This document shows, one piece after another, positions 35,467-44,525 of a DNA stretch of 64,000 nucleotides. Every line of letters starts with the position of its first letter. The first letter of the stretch is position 1. The stretch covers positions 1-64,000 of the forward strand of contig NZ_FCNY02000019.1 in assembly GCF_001544575.2 (NCBI RefSeq), read 5' to 3'. Both the position numbers and the translations under genes were made by a program. This stretch comes from Caballeronia cordobensis (lineage in GTDB: Bacteria > Pseudomonadota > Gammaproteobacteria > Burkholderiales > Burkholderiaceae). The notes beneath the pieces were generated by a model. It did not search any database and had not been told where the DNA came from. It saw only the letters and a list, made by a program, of their open reading frames with translations.

Positions 35467-35498
35467 AAGAAAAAAGCGGCGAGAGAACCCGCCGCTTT
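35467..35498 (-). terminator. Terminator of maeB
   Basis: Stem AAAGCGGCG / CGCCGCTTT (35473-35481, 35490-35498) with an 8-base loop; on the minus strand a T-rich tail follows (complement of 35467-35475). Lies 20 bases beyond the maeB stop. Confidence 0.85.
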
Positions 35499-35517
35499 CG
35501 TCGGACCAACTCCGCGA

Positions 35518-37812
35518 TCAGCGTGCCGCCGATGCATCCGCCACCAGCAACGCCGTCATATTGACGATGCGCCGCACCGTCGCCGACGACGTCAGCACGT
35601 GCACCGGCTGCGCCGCACCAAGCAGGATCGGCCCGATGGCGATGTTGTTGCCCGCCGCCGTCTTGAGCAGGTTGTACGAGATGTTCGCCGCATCGATGTT
35701 CGGCAGGATCAGCAGGTTCGCATCGCCTTCGAGCGTCGATTCAGGCAGCACGTCCTTGCGCAGACGCGCGTCGAGCGCGACGTCGCCGTGCATTTCGCCG
35801 TCCACGTCGAGATCCGGCGCGCGTTCCTTCAGGATCGCGAGCACGTCGCGCATCTTCTGCGCCGTCGGCGCGTTGCTCGTGCCGAAGTTCGAATGCGACA
35901 GGAGCGCGATCTTCGGCATGATGCCGAAGCGCTTCACTTCTTCCGCCGCCATGATCGTGATCTCGGCGAGCTGCTCGGGCGTCGGATCGACGTTCACGTG
36001 CGTATCGACGATAAAAATCTGACGGCCCGGCAGCACCAGCGCGTTCATCGCCGCGTACACCTTCGCGCCTTCCTTCTTGCCGATCACCTGATCGATGAAG
36101 TGCAGATGGCGGTGCGTCGTGCTCACCGTGCCGCAGATCATGCCGTCCGCTTCGCCCTTCTTGACGAGCATCGAGCCGATCAGCGTCGTGCGGCGGCGCA
36201 TTTCGAGCTTGGCCATCTGCTCGCTGATGCCCTTTCGCGCCATCATCTTGTAATAGGTCTGCCAGAAGTCGCGGTAGCGCTCGTCGTGATCCGTATCGAC
36301 GACCGTGAAATCCGTGCCCGCATTCAGACGCAGGCCGAACTTCTGGATGCGCTGCTCGATGACCGCCGGACGGCCGATGAGAATCGGCTTGGCGATTTTT
36401 TCATCGACGGCGATCTGCACCGCGCGCAGCACGCGCTCTTCCTCGCCTTCCGCGAACACGATGCGCTTTTTCTCCGGCTCGACGCTGCGCGCGAGCTGGA
36501 ACACGGGCTTCATCGTCGTGCCGCTGTGGTAGACGAACTGCTGCAAATGCTGCTCGTACGCTTCCATGTCCTCGATCGGACGCGTCGCGACGCCGCATTC
36601 CATCGCGGCCTTCGCCACCGCCGGCGCGATCTTGACGATGAGACGCGGATCGAACGGCTTCGGAATCAGATATTCCGGCCCGAACGACAGATCCTGAATG
36701 CCGTAAGCCGTCGCGACGATATCGCTTTGCTCCTGACGCGCCAGTTCCGCGATCGCGTTCACCGCCGCGATTTCCATTTCCTTCGTGATGACGGTCGCGC
36801 CGACATCGAGCGCGCCGCGGAAGATGAACGGGAAGCACAGAACGTTGTTGACCTGATTCGGATAGTCCGTGCGGCCGGTGGCGAGCACCGCGTCCGGGCG
36901 CACTTCGAGTGCGAGTTCCGGCAGAATTTCCGGCGTCGGGTTCGCGAGCGCGAGAATCAGCGGCTTCGCGGCCATGCCCTTGACCATGTCCTGCTTGAGC
37001 ACGCCGCCGGCCGAGAGGCCGAGGAACACGTCCGCGCCGTCGATCACTTCGGCGAGCGTGCGCGCGCTGGTTTCGCGGGCGAACAGTTCCTTGTCCGGGT
37101 CCATCAGTTCCGTGCGGCCCTTGTAGACCACGCCGGCCAGGTCCGTCACGAAAATGTTCTCGCGCTTCATGCCGAGATCGACGAGCAGGTTCAGGCAGGC
37201 GAGCGCCGCCGCACCCGCGCCCGATGCGACCAGTTTCACTTCGCCGATATTCTTGCCAACGACCTTCAGACCATTGGTGATCGCCGCCGCGACGACGATG
37301 GCCGTGCCGTGCTGGTCATCGTGGAAAACCGGAATCTTCATGCGCTTGCGGCATTCGCGCTCGACGATGAAGCAATCCGGCGCCTTGATGTCTTCCAGAT
37401 TGATGCCGCCGAAGGTCGGCTCCAGCGCGGCGATCACGTCGACGAGCTTGTGCGGATCGGTTTCGTTCAGCTCGATATCGAACACGTCGATGCCGGCGAA
37501 CTTCTTGAACAGCACGGCCTTGCCTTCCATGACCGGCTTCGACGCGAGCGGCCCGATATTGCCGAGGCCCAGCACGGCCGTGCCATTGCTCACGACGCCC
37601 ACGAGGTTGCTGCGCGCGGTGAAACGCGCGGCGTTGAGCGGATCTTCGACGATCGCCTCGCACGCGAATGCGACGCCCGGCGAATAGGCGAGCGCGAGGT
37701 CGCGCTGGTTGATCATCTGCTTAGTCGGCGCGATCGCGATCTTTCCGGGGACGGGAAATTCGTGATAGTCGAGCGCGGCTTCGCGCAACTTGGTATTGGC
37801 GTCAGTCGTCAT
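35518..37812 (-). CDS. maeB: NADP-dependent malic enzyme with phosphotransacetylase-like domain
   Basis: Converts malate to pyruvate and CO2 with NADP+. The 764-residue protein has the fused layout of MaeB enzymes: the malic domain (about residues 1-160; YSPGVAFACEAIVEDPLNAA), the NAD(P)-binding domain (about 160-430; LVASGAGAAALACLNLLVDL), and a C-terminal phosphate-acetyltransferase-like domain (about 440-760) thought to be regulatory. Start is the ATG at 37812; a 71-codon upstream extension lacks likeness. Flanked by its own terminator. Confidence 0.96.
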   Translation of the reverse strand: MTTDANTKLREAALDYHEFPVPGKIAIAPTKQMINQRDLALAYSPGVAFACEAIVEDPLNAARFTARSNLVGVVSNGTAVLGLGNIGPLASKPVMEGKAVLFKKFAGIDVFDIELNETDPHKLVDVIAALEPTFGGINLEDIKAPDCFIVERECRKRMKIPVFHDDQHGTAIVVAAAITNGLKVVGKNIGEVKLVASGAGAAALACLNLLVDLGMKRENIFVTDLAGVVYKGRTELMDPDKELFARETSARTLAEVIDGADVFLGLSAGGVLKQDMVKGMAAKPLILALANPTPEILPELALEVRPDAVLATGRTDYPNQVNNVLCFPFIFRGALDVGATVITKEMEIAAVNAIAELARQEQSDIVATAYGIQDLSFGPEYLIPKPFDPRLIVKIAPAVAKAAMECGVATRPIEDMEAYEQHLQQFVYHSGTTMKPVFQLARSVEPEKKRIVFAEGEEERVLRAVQIAVDEKIAKPILIGRPAVIEQRIQKFGLRLNAGTDFTVVDTDHDERYRDFWQTYYKMMARKGISEQMAKLEMRRRTTLIGSMLVKKGEADGMICGTVSTTHRHLHFIDQVIGKKEGAKVYAAMNALVLPGRQIFIVDTHVNVDPTPEQLAEITIMAAEEVKRFGIMPKIALLSHSNFGTSNAPTAQKMRDVLAILKERAPDLDVDGEMHGDVALDARLRKDVLPESTLEGDANLLILPNIDAANISYNLLKTAAGNNIAIGPILLGAAQPVHVLTSSATVRRIVNMTALLVADASAAR

Positions 37813-38054
37813 AAGGCGGGCTAGCGGTGCGGGAATTAGAATGGAAGTTCGAACGCATTGTAGCGCCAATCCAAGGCAGTTTCGGGCCGCGGCCCATGCA
37901 TTTCGGCTACAAGTGCCGTGACTGGAAAAGGTCTGATCGGTCCGTGCGGCAAGCCTTCGCGGGCAAGAGGCGCTTATTTTTGGGACGTCGCGCGGGTTTT
38001 TCTGCGCGCCGTTTTCATCGTGCATCGCAACAATCCAACTTCATTCGCCGACGC

Positions 38055-39044
38055 ATGCTCTCCGAGTTTTCATTGATCGACCGTTTCTTCGCCCGCCGCG
38101 CGTCGGCGCCCGCGCCGCGCCATGAGGACGAGGCCGCGAAGCCGCTCGGCATCGGCGACGACTGCGCGCTCATTGCGCCGCCCGCCGGCCATCAGCTCGC
38201 CATTTCGACGGACATGCTGGTCGAAGGCCGCCATTTCTTCCCCGATGTCGATCCTTACGCGCTCGGCCACAAGGCGCTGGCGGTGAATTTGTCCGATCTC
38301 GCGGCGATGGGCGCGAAGCCGCACGCGTTCACGCTCGCGCTCGCCTTGCCGCGCGCCGACGAAACGTGGCTCGAAGCGTTCAGCGACGGCCTCTTCGCGC
38401 TCGCCGAACGTCACGATTGCGCGCTCGTCGGCGGCGACACGACGAGCGGGCCGCTGAATATCTGCATCACCGTGTTCGGCGACGTGCCCAACGGCGCGGC
38501 CTTGCGCCGCGACGCCGCGCAGCCCGGCGACGACATTTACGTGTCCGGCGCGTTGGGCGATGCGCGCGCGGGTCTCGGCGCGATCCGCGGCGAGTGGCCC
38601 GCGCCGGAAGGTTCGGACTGGCGGCGCGCGCTCGAGCGCCCGGAACCGCGCGTGGCGCTGGGGCTCGCGTTGCGCGGCGTCGCGCACGCGGCGCTCGATA
38701 TCTCCGATGGCCTCGCGGGTGACCTCATGCACATCCTGAAGCGCTCGGGCATGCGCGCGATCGTCGACGCCGACGCCGTGCCGTGCTCGAACGCCGTGCG
38801 CGCGTTGCCCGAGGCCGCGCGCCGCCAGTGCACGCTCGCGGGCGGCGACGACTACGAACTGTGCTTCACCGCGCCCGTCGCGGCGCGAAAAACGCTCGCG
38901 AATATCGCGACGAGCGTGAATGTGCCGCTCACGCGCATCGGTACAATCGAATCATCCGGTGCGCCGGCCATTGCCTGGCGCGATGCCGCGGGCGCTCCGC
39001 TCTCTCTGACGTTGCAAGGCTTCGATCATTTTCATGCAGACTGA
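38055..39044 (+). CDS. thiL: Thiamine-monophosphate kinase
   Basis: Last step of thiamine diphosphate synthesis. 329 residues from the ATG at 38055 (MLSEFSLIDRFF), the typical ThiL opening; the frame runs 76 codons further without likeness. Motifs: GIGDDCALI (about residues 33-41), ISTDMLVEGRHFFPD, KALAVNLSDLAAMGAKP, GGDTTSGPL and the C-terminal ISDGLAGDL and GGDDYELCF. It overlaps pgpA by 11 bases; thiL-pgpA pairing is widespread in proteobacteria. Confidence 0.96.
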   Translation: MLSEFSLIDRFFARRASAPAPRHEDEAAKPLGIGDDCALIAPPAGHQLAISTDMLVEGRHFFPDVDPYALGHKALAVNLSDLAAMGAKPHAFTLALALPRADETWLEAFSDGLFALAERHDCALVGGDTTSGPLNICITVFGDVPNGAALRRDAAQPGDDIYVSGALGDARAGLGAIRGEWPAPEGSDWRRALERPEPRVALGLALRGVAHAALDISDGLAGDLMHILKRSGMRAIVDADAVPCSNAVRALPEAARRQCTLAGGDDYELCFTAPVAARKTLANIATSVNVPLTRIGTIESSGAPAIAWRDAAGAPLSLTLQGFDHFHAD

Positions 39045-39567
39045 CCCCACGCTTGCGGGTAACGCTTCGCCGCAAACTCCCAGGCCGCGCAAGGCGAGCG
39101 CGCGCTTCATGCTCGACCATCCGCTGCACATTCTGTCGCTCGGCTTCGGCAGCGGGCTTTCGCCCATCGCGCCCGGCACCGTCGGCACCCTCTTCGCCTG
39201 GGTGTCGTTCGTCGTGTTCAATCCGCATCTGACGGTCGCGGAATGGGGCGCGCTGATCGTGGCCGGCTTCATCGCCGGATGCTGGTTCACCGGCTTCACC
39301 GCGAAGAAAATGGGCATCTCCGATCCGTCGCCGGTCGTGTGGGACGAGATCGTCGCGTTCTGGCTCGTGCTGCTGCTCGTCACGCCCGCGACCTTCACCG
39401 GCCAGTTGTGGGCGTTCATCGTGTTCCGCTTCTTCGATATGGTGAAACCGCCGCCGATCCGCTATTTCGATCGCCGTTTGAAAGGCGGCTTCGGCATCAT
39501 GTTCGATGATCTCGTCGCGGCGTTCTTCACGCTGCTCGTAATCGCGCTCTGGCGCATGACCGTCTGA
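39034..39567 (+). CDS. pgpA: Phosphatidylglycerophosphatase A
   Basis: Inner-membrane phosphatase making phosphatidylglycerol from its phosphate. 177 residues with about four hydrophobic segments; family motifs FGSGLSPIAPGTVGTLFAW (about residues 38-56), VWDEIVAFWLVLLLV (about 104-118), FRFFDMVKPPPIRYFDRRLK and GFGIMFDDLVAAFF. Overlaps thiL by 11 bases and precedes the PncC gene by 28. Confidence 0.95.
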   Translation: MQTDPTLAGNASPQTPRPRKASARFMLDHPLHILSLGFGSGLSPIAPGTVGTLFAWVSFVVFNPHLTVAEWGALIVAGFIAGCWFTGFTAKKMGISDPSPVVWDEIVAFWLVLLLVTPATFTGQLWAFIVFRFFDMVKPPPIRYFDRRLKGGFGIMFDDLVAAFFTLLVIALWRMTV

Positions 39568-39595
39568 TTTCTTCCTTCCCTTCGAGAACACCGCC

Positions 39596-40096
39596 ATGCC
39601 AACCGACACTGTCGTTCACCAACTCGCGATTCGCGTCGGCAACAAGCTGCGCGACGAACGGCTGATGCTCGCGACCGCCGAATCGTGCACGGGCGGCATG
39701 GTCGCGACCGCCATCACGGATATTTCGGGCAGCAGCGCGTGGTTCGAGCGCGGCTTCGTCACCTATTCGAATCTGGCGAAAATCGAGATGATCGGCGTGC
39801 CGGCCGCGCTCATCGAGCAGCACGGCGCGGTGAGCGAACCCGTCGCGAAAGCGATGGCCGAAGGCGCGCTGCGCAACAGCCGCGCGCAGGTGTCGGTGGC
39901 GATCACGGGCGTCGCGGGCCCGGCGGGCGGCAGCGAGGCGAAGCCGGTCGGCACGGTGTCGTTCGCGTGGAGCAACCGGCTGCATACCGGCGTGGAAACG
40001 CAGCACTTCAAGGGCGACCGCGAGCAGGTGCGCTCGCAGGCCGCGGCGCATGCGCTCAGGGCATTGCTGGAGTTTCTGGATCAGCGCGAGCGGTGA
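39596..40096 (+). CDS. pncC: Nicotinamide-nucleotide amidohydrolase (CinA C-terminal domain family)
   Basis: Deamidates NMN to nicotinate mononucleotide for NAD recycling. 166 residues, a stand-alone CinA-C domain: LMLATAESCTGGMVATAITD (about residues 22-41) with the catalytic Ser, then GSSAWFERGFVTYSN, GVAGPAGGSEAKPVGTVSFA. No N-terminal molybdopterin-like domain, so it is the short PncC form. Third gene of thiL-pgpA-pncC. Confidence 0.93.
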   Translation: MPTDTVVHQLAIRVGNKLRDERLMLATAESCTGGMVATAITDISGSSAWFERGFVTYSNLAKIEMIGVPAALIEQHGAVSEPVAKAMAEGALRNSRAQVSVAITGVAGPAGGSEAKPVGTVSFAWSNRLHTGVETQHFKGDREQVRSQAAAHALRALLEFLDQRER

Positions 40097-40111
40097 GCCC
40101 GCGCCTGTCTT

Positions 40112-40927
40112 TCACCGGTACGCGTTGATCGCGTCACGCGTCTTCTTCGCCGCTTCCGCCGCGGCCGGCGCGTAATCATCGCCCTTGCTTGCGTAGATGA
40201 TCGCGCGCGACGAGTTGATCAGCATGCCCGTGCCGTTCGCGGTGCGGCCCGCGCGCACGGTCGCTTCGACATCGCCGCCCTGCGCGCCGATGCCCGGAAT
40301 CAGCAACGGCATCTCGCCGACGATGCCGCGCACCGTTTCGATTTCCTTCGGGAACGTCGCGCCGACGACCAGCCCGAGCTGGCCCTTGTCGTTCCACTTC
40401 TGCGCCGCGAGCCGCGCGACGACCTGATACAGCGGCGTGCCATCGGACGTCGTCAGAAATTGCAGGTCCGAGCCGCCCGCGTTCGACGTGCGGCACAGCA
40501 CGATCACGCCTTTGCCTTCGTGCGCGAGATACGGCTCGATCGAATCGAAACCCATGTACGGATTCACCGTGACGGCGTCCGCCTTGTAGCGCTCGAACGC
40601 TTCCTTCGCGTATTGCTCGGCCGTGCTGCCGATATCGCCGCGCTTGGCATCGAGAATCACCGGAATGCCGGGATGCTTCTCGTGGATATGCGCGATCAGC
40701 GCTTCGAGCTGATCTTCCGCGCGATGCGCCGCGAAATACGCGATCTGCGGCTTGAACGACGACGCAAAGGGCGCGGTCGCATCCGCGATGGTCTTGCAGA
40801 ACTCGAAGATCGCATCGGCGCGGCCGTTGAGCGCGCCGGGAAATTTCGACGGCTCGGGATCGAGGCCGACGCACAAAAGCGATTGAGTCCGCGACCACGC
40901 GGCGTTGAGCGATTCGATGAAGGACAT
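40112..40927 (-). CDS. pyrF: Orotidine 5'-phosphate decarboxylase
   Basis: Last step of UMP synthesis. 271 residues from the ATG at 40927; active-site signature LDAKRGDIGST with Asp93, Lys95 and Asp98. It belongs to the longer bacterial/archaeal type 2 group (about 270 residues). A much longer same-frame ORF upstream is a read-through of antisense to galM and is not coding. Convergent with pncC (15-base gap). Confidence 0.96.
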   Translation of the reverse strand: MSFIESLNAAWSRTQSLLCVGLDPEPSKFPGALNGRADAIFEFCKTIADATAPFASSFKPQIAYFAAHRAEDQLEALIAHIHEKHPGIPVILDAKRGDIGSTAEQYAKEAFERYKADAVTVNPYMGFDSIEPYLAHEGKGVIVLCRTSNAGGSDLQFLTTSDGTPLYQVVARLAAQKWNDKGQLGLVVGATFPKEIETVRGIVGEMPLLIPGIGAQGGDVEATVRAGRTANGTGMLINSSRAIIYASKGDDYAPAAAEAAKKTRDAINAYR

Positions 40928-40992
40928 GGCGGGATTTCGTTGAACGTCGATGCCACGCATTTTAACGTGCGGGCGTCGGGTTTCCCGTGGCG

Positions 40993-42078
40993 TCAGCGCG
41001 CCGCCGCCCTCGCCCTTGCCTTGGGCCTCGCGCGCCGCGCCGCTTCGCCGGTGCGCTCGACAGTGAAACGGAACTGGCGCGACAGCCGCTCGCCGGGCGC
41101 GAGCACCGTCATGCCGTGCGCTTCGCCGCCACCCGGCAGGTTCACCGCGTTGATCGGGTGATCGACCGGCTCGAAGCAAAAGAAGCTCTCGCCGGGCGGC
41201 ACGTACAGCACGTAATAGTCGGTATCGGCGGCGATCGTCAGCGACAGCCGGCGTTTCGGCCACAGCACGCTCGTGCGGCCGCTCCATCCGGTGAACGCGT
41301 TGTTCACCATCTCGGACGGCATCGGATACGCGACGCCGAACTGCCACGCCGGCGGCGTCGGCACATGCCGCACGGGCAGCCAGTCGTCGCCGCATAGCCA
41401 CACGCCGCCCGCCGCCGCGGAAAGCTCCGTGTCCGCCTCGCGCATCAGAAAGGGATGCAGCCCGAGGCCGAACGGCAGCGCGTCGATGCCGGTGTTCTGC
41501 ACGTCGAGCGTCACGACGAGCGTGGCGTCGTCGAGCGCGTAAGTCTGCGCGGCGCGAAACGCGTACGGCTCGCCGTCGCTGCGATCCAGCGTGAACCGCG
41601 CGCGCCCCGCCGTTTCCTCTTCGACCTCCCACGCACCGAGCCAGCCGTCGCCGTGCAGCGGCAGCGGTTCGCAGGCGCGGTTGCGCGGCACGTCGATGGA
41701 GCGTCCCGAAAACTGAAAATGCCCGTTGCCGATGCGGTTCGAATACGGCAAAAGCGGATAGCACGCGAGTTGATTCGGATCGGTGTCCGGACCGGGCGCG
41801 ACGCAGGGCCGGAAGATCGGCACCAGCGCGCCTTCGTCCCGCCAGTCGAACCGCGTGATGCCGCCGCCGAGCGACGGCGCGAGTTCGAGCCGCAGATGCG
41901 CGTTCGAGAGCGTGATGCAGCCTTCGGTATGCGCCCCGCCGATCGCCACGGCCGCCGTGCCCGGGCCGGGGCGTATCGGCGGTTCGGCCGCGGCGGCCAG
42001 CCGCGAACGGCGGGCGTTCGCCTGCGCCGTGGACGTCGATGCAGGATTCGGTCTTTGCTCTGTGCGCGCAACAGTCAT
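40993..42078 (-). CDS. galM: Aldose 1-epimerase family protein
   Basis: Probable mutarotase interconverting anomers of an aldose such as galactose or arabinose. 361 residues: an Ala/Arg-rich N-terminal tail of about 45 residues without family likeness, then the beta-sandwich with LRLELAPSLGGGITRFDWRD, PLLPYSNRIGNGHF (substrate-binding Arg), PLHGDGWLGAW (His) and LGLHPFLMREADTEL (second His). Ends in an Arg/Ala-rich tail. Last gene of the leftward sugar operon, 83 bases after the lactonase. The exact sugar is inferred from neighbours. Confidence 0.88.
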   Translation of the reverse strand: MTVARTEQRPNPASTSTAQANARRSRLAAAAEPPIRPGPGTAAVAIGGAHTEGCITLSNAHLRLELAPSLGGGITRFDWRDEGALVPIFRPCVAPGPDTDPNQLACYPLLPYSNRIGNGHFQFSGRSIDVPRNRACEPLPLHGDGWLGAWEVEEETAGRARFTLDRSDGEPYAFRAAQTYALDDATLVVTLDVQNTGIDALPFGLGLHPFLMREADTELSAAAGGVWLCGDDWLPVRHVPTPPAWQFGVAYPMPSEMVNNAFTGWSGRTSVLWPKRRLSLTIAADTDYYVLYVPPGESFFCFEPVDHPINAVNLPGGGEAHGMTVLAPGERLSRQFRFTVERTGEAARRARPKARARAAAR

Positions 42079-42161
42079 GACTCGTGCTCCATCGAGAGGC
42101 GAATAACCCGGCGCGGCCGGTGTCGGTCGGACGGCGCGTCGTTGCGCGCCGCCTCGTGTTG

Positions 42162-43028
42162 TCAGGCTTTTCCGGCGAATACGGCTTCGGCGATGCCGCG
42201 CGCGCCCGGCGTCGCGACGAACACGCCGCCCGCGTGCGCATCGGTTTCATCGAGGCCGATGCGCGCCGTCGTGACGTACAAGGTGCTCAGATCCTCTCCG
42301 CCGAACGCGGCGCAACTCGGCTGCGCGGTGGGCATCCCGATACGCGCCGTCTCGCGGCCGTCGGGTGCGTAGCGCACCACGCGCGCGCCGCCCCACTGCG
42401 CATTCCACAGGCCGCCGTCCGCATCGACGATGGAACCGTCGGGCACGCCCGTCGCATCGGCCAGTTCGACGAACACGCGATCGTTCGCGAACGTCGCGTA
42501 ATCGCAGACGCGAATCTGGCGCGTCGGCGAATCGCAGTAGTACATCGTCTTGCCGTCCGGGCTGAAGCCGATGCTGTTCGAAATCGCGCAATTGCCCAGC
42601 GGCAGGCGTTCGAGCGACAAATCGCGGTTCAGCCGATAGAACCCGCCGATGGCTTGCGCGTCGTCCACGTCATGCTTGGTGCCGAACACGAAGCGCCCTT
42701 CGCGGTCGCAGCGGCCGTCGTTCAGGCGCGTCGGCAGATCGGCTTCGACTTCCATGATGGTCTCGATCGCGCCCGTCGCGATTTCATAAAACGCGAGCCG
42801 CGACGCGAGCCCGAGCAGCAGGAAGCGCGCATCGGCGCAGGGCGTGAAGCACGCGAGGCGTTCGGGCATGGCGAACGAATCGGTCGAGCCGTCGCGCGGA
42901 TCGTGGCGCCACAGCTTTTTGCCTTCGATATCGGTCCACCAGAACTGGCCGCTCGCGGCGCACCACGTCGCGCCTTCGCCGAGCGAGCACTGGCTGTCGA
43001 TCAACAACGTGGCGCCTGGCGTGTTCAT
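42162..43028 (-). CDS. SMP-30/gluconolactonase (LRE) family sugar lactonase
   Basis: Probable aldonolactonase opening the lactone made by the upstream dehydrogenase (galactono- or arabinonolactone). 288 residues from the ATG at 43028, which overlaps the SDR stop (ATGA) and follows GGAGG by 9 bases. SMP-30 beta-propeller marks: SLGEGATWCAASGQFWWTDI with the metal-binding Glu (about residues 14-33), LPTRLNDGRCDREGRFVFGT, ISNSIGFSPDGKTMYYCDS and VPDGSIVDADGGLWNA with the conserved Asn and Asp ligands. Cytoplasmic, no signal. Confidence 0.9.
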   Translation of the reverse strand: MNTPGATLLIDSQCSLGEGATWCAASGQFWWTDIEGKKLWRHDPRDGSTDSFAMPERLACFTPCADARFLLLGLASRLAFYEIATGAIETIMEVEADLPTRLNDGRCDREGRFVFGTKHDVDDAQAIGGFYRLNRDLSLERLPLGNCAISNSIGFSPDGKTMYYCDSPTRQIRVCDYATFANDRVFVELADATGVPDGSIVDADGGLWNAQWGGARVVRYAPDGRETARIGMPTAQPSCAAFGGEDLSTLYVTTARIGLDETDAHAGGVFVATPGARGIAEAVFAGKA

Positions 43029-43816
43029 CAGACCCATCCTCCATCGACGATCATGTCCTGCGCGGTGATCATGCTGCTGTCGTCCGATGCCAGAAAGAGC
43101 GCGGCGCGCGCGAGATGCGCGGGCATCAGTTCCGCGTCGATGCACTGGCCTTGCTTGATGGCTTCGCGGCCGGCGTCGTCGAGCCAGAGACGCTTTTGCT
43201 TCTCGGTCATGACCCAGCCCGGCACGAGCGTATTCACGCGGATGCCGAACTTGCCGAGATCGCGCGCGAGGCCGCGCGTCATGCCTTGCACTGCGGATTT
43301 CGACGTCGTGTAGACGGGAAAGTTGCCTTGCTTGAGCATCCAGCTGATCGAGCCGAGATTGATGATCGAGCCGCCGCCCGCGCGCTTCATGTCGTCGATC
43401 ACGGCCTGCGCCGCGAAGAACTGATGCCGGATGTTGACCGCGATGCCCGCATCGTAGGACTCGGGCGTGACGTCTTCGATCGCGTGGCGCTTGTCGTTGG
43501 CGGCATTGTTGACGAGCACGGTGATCGCGCCTAGCGCGGCTCGTACGTCTTCGATGCCTTTTCTCAATGCGTCGATATCCGTGAGGTCGACGTTGAGGAA
43601 CATCGGTCGCGATCTGCCTGGCGGGAGGTTTGCGCCCAGGCGGTCGGCGAGCGCTTCGCCCGCGTTAGTGTCGATGTCGAAGAAGGCGACTTTCGCGTTC
43701 TGGTCGAAGAAGTGTTCGACGAAGGCCTCGCCGATGCCGGTGGCGCCGCCGGTTATCAGTACGGTTTTGCCTTCCAGGCTGGGGTAGCTTGCTAGTGACT
43801 TGCTTATGGGTGCCAT
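43028..43816 (-). CDS. SDR-family sugar dehydrogenase (probable D-galactose/L-arabinose 1-dehydrogenase)
   Basis: 262-residue classical short-chain dehydrogenase: TGGATGIG at residues 22-29, VLVNNAAND around 95-103, catalytic Ser in GSISWM and YTTSK (Tyr and Lys). Start is the ATG at 43816; the frame runs 52 codons up into the inverted repeat element. Its tight pairing with a lactonase (ATGA overlap) points to oxidation of an aldose at C1. Galactose or arabinose are the candidates given the kinase, aldolase and transporter in the operon. Not certain from sequence alone. Confidence 0.87.
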   Translation of the reverse strand: MAPISKSLASYPSLEGKTVLITGGATGIGEAFVEHFFDQNAKVAFFDIDTNAGEALADRLGANLPPGRSRPMFLNVDLTDIDALRKGIEDVRAALGAITVLVNNAANDKRHAIEDVTPESYDAGIAVNIRHQFFAAQAVIDDMKRAGGGSIINLGSISWMLKQGNFPVYTTSKSAVQGMTRGLARDLGKFGIRVNTLVPGWVMTEKQKRLWLDDAGREAIKQGQCIDAELMPAHLARAALFLASDDSSMITAQDMIVDGGWV

Positions 43817-43865
43817 GGGTCTCTTTTCTCTCTTTGTCTCTTTCTCTTTGCTTGCGTTTTTTGTG

Positions 43866-44477
43866 GTGGAATCCTGATTTCTTGTCGGTCTATTGGCTCT
43901 GCCCCTCCCCGGGGCGGGGGTAACTTTCTTTGCTGCTGCAAAGAAAGTCACCAAAGAAAGCAGCTTTGTCACCGCCCGCGGTCACACGCACGTTGGCCAC
44001 TCTTCTCCTCGGGGAACGGCCCTCGCCTAAAGAGTGCCCCCACAGGCCCAACCGGGCTTGGATCGCGCACGATCCGTCACATCGCACCGCACAACAAACC
44101 GGTACAGCCATTTCAAGTTCCGGCCCGCTTCGCGGCCGACCGGTGAATCAGGTGCGCGGGCGCCCGCGCTTCCTTTCCTGCCGGTTTCCCTCGCAGACCC
44201 GGCGGCAGCGCGTAGCGCTGTGCCGGAGCCATTTCGTGCTGAACCAGCGTCCGTTGGGCACTAGCTCGTCAGACCGTGCGCGATCCACGCCCGGTTGGTC
44301 CTTCGAGGGCGACACTTAGGCGAGTGCCACCTTGGAGGAGAAAATTGGCCAAACTGCGTGTGACCGCGGGCCTGAAAAGCTGCTTTCTTTGGTGACTTTC
44401 TTTGCAGCAGCAAAGAAAGTTACCCCCGCCCCGGGGAGGGGCAGAGCCAATAGACCGACAAGAAAACAGGATTCCAC
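43866..44477. repeat. Large imperfect inverted repeat element (arms about 210 bp)
   Basis: The left arm, 43866 to about 44078, pairs with the right arm, about 44270-44477. The outer about 115 bases are almost identical, from GTGGAATCCTG inward through CCCCTCCCCGGGGCGGGGG and AACTTTCTTTGCTGCTGCAA to CCGCGGTCACACGC. The inner parts diverge with small indels down to GGATCGCGCACG. A spacer of about 190 bases is unpaired. No transposase or other gene is inside. Within each outer arm a smaller palindrome, AACTTTCTTTGC-TGCT-GCAAAGAAAGT, is present. It lies between araH and the SDR gene and may act as a transcript-processing site or be two facing copies of a dispersed repeat. Confidence 0.85.
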
Positions 44478-44525
44478 GAAGACCCAAGAAGACCCCCGAA
44501 CAGCCCGAGCACAACGATAAAACCC

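Noticed and set aside
37813..38054. TPP riboswitch upstream of thiL
   Set aside because: No CUGAGA or other TPP-aptamer core was found before the thiL start.
40928..42250. Upstream extension of the pyrF frame to 712 codons
   Set aside because: PyrF has its normal start at 40927; the extension overlaps galM in another frame of the same strand and has no likeness.
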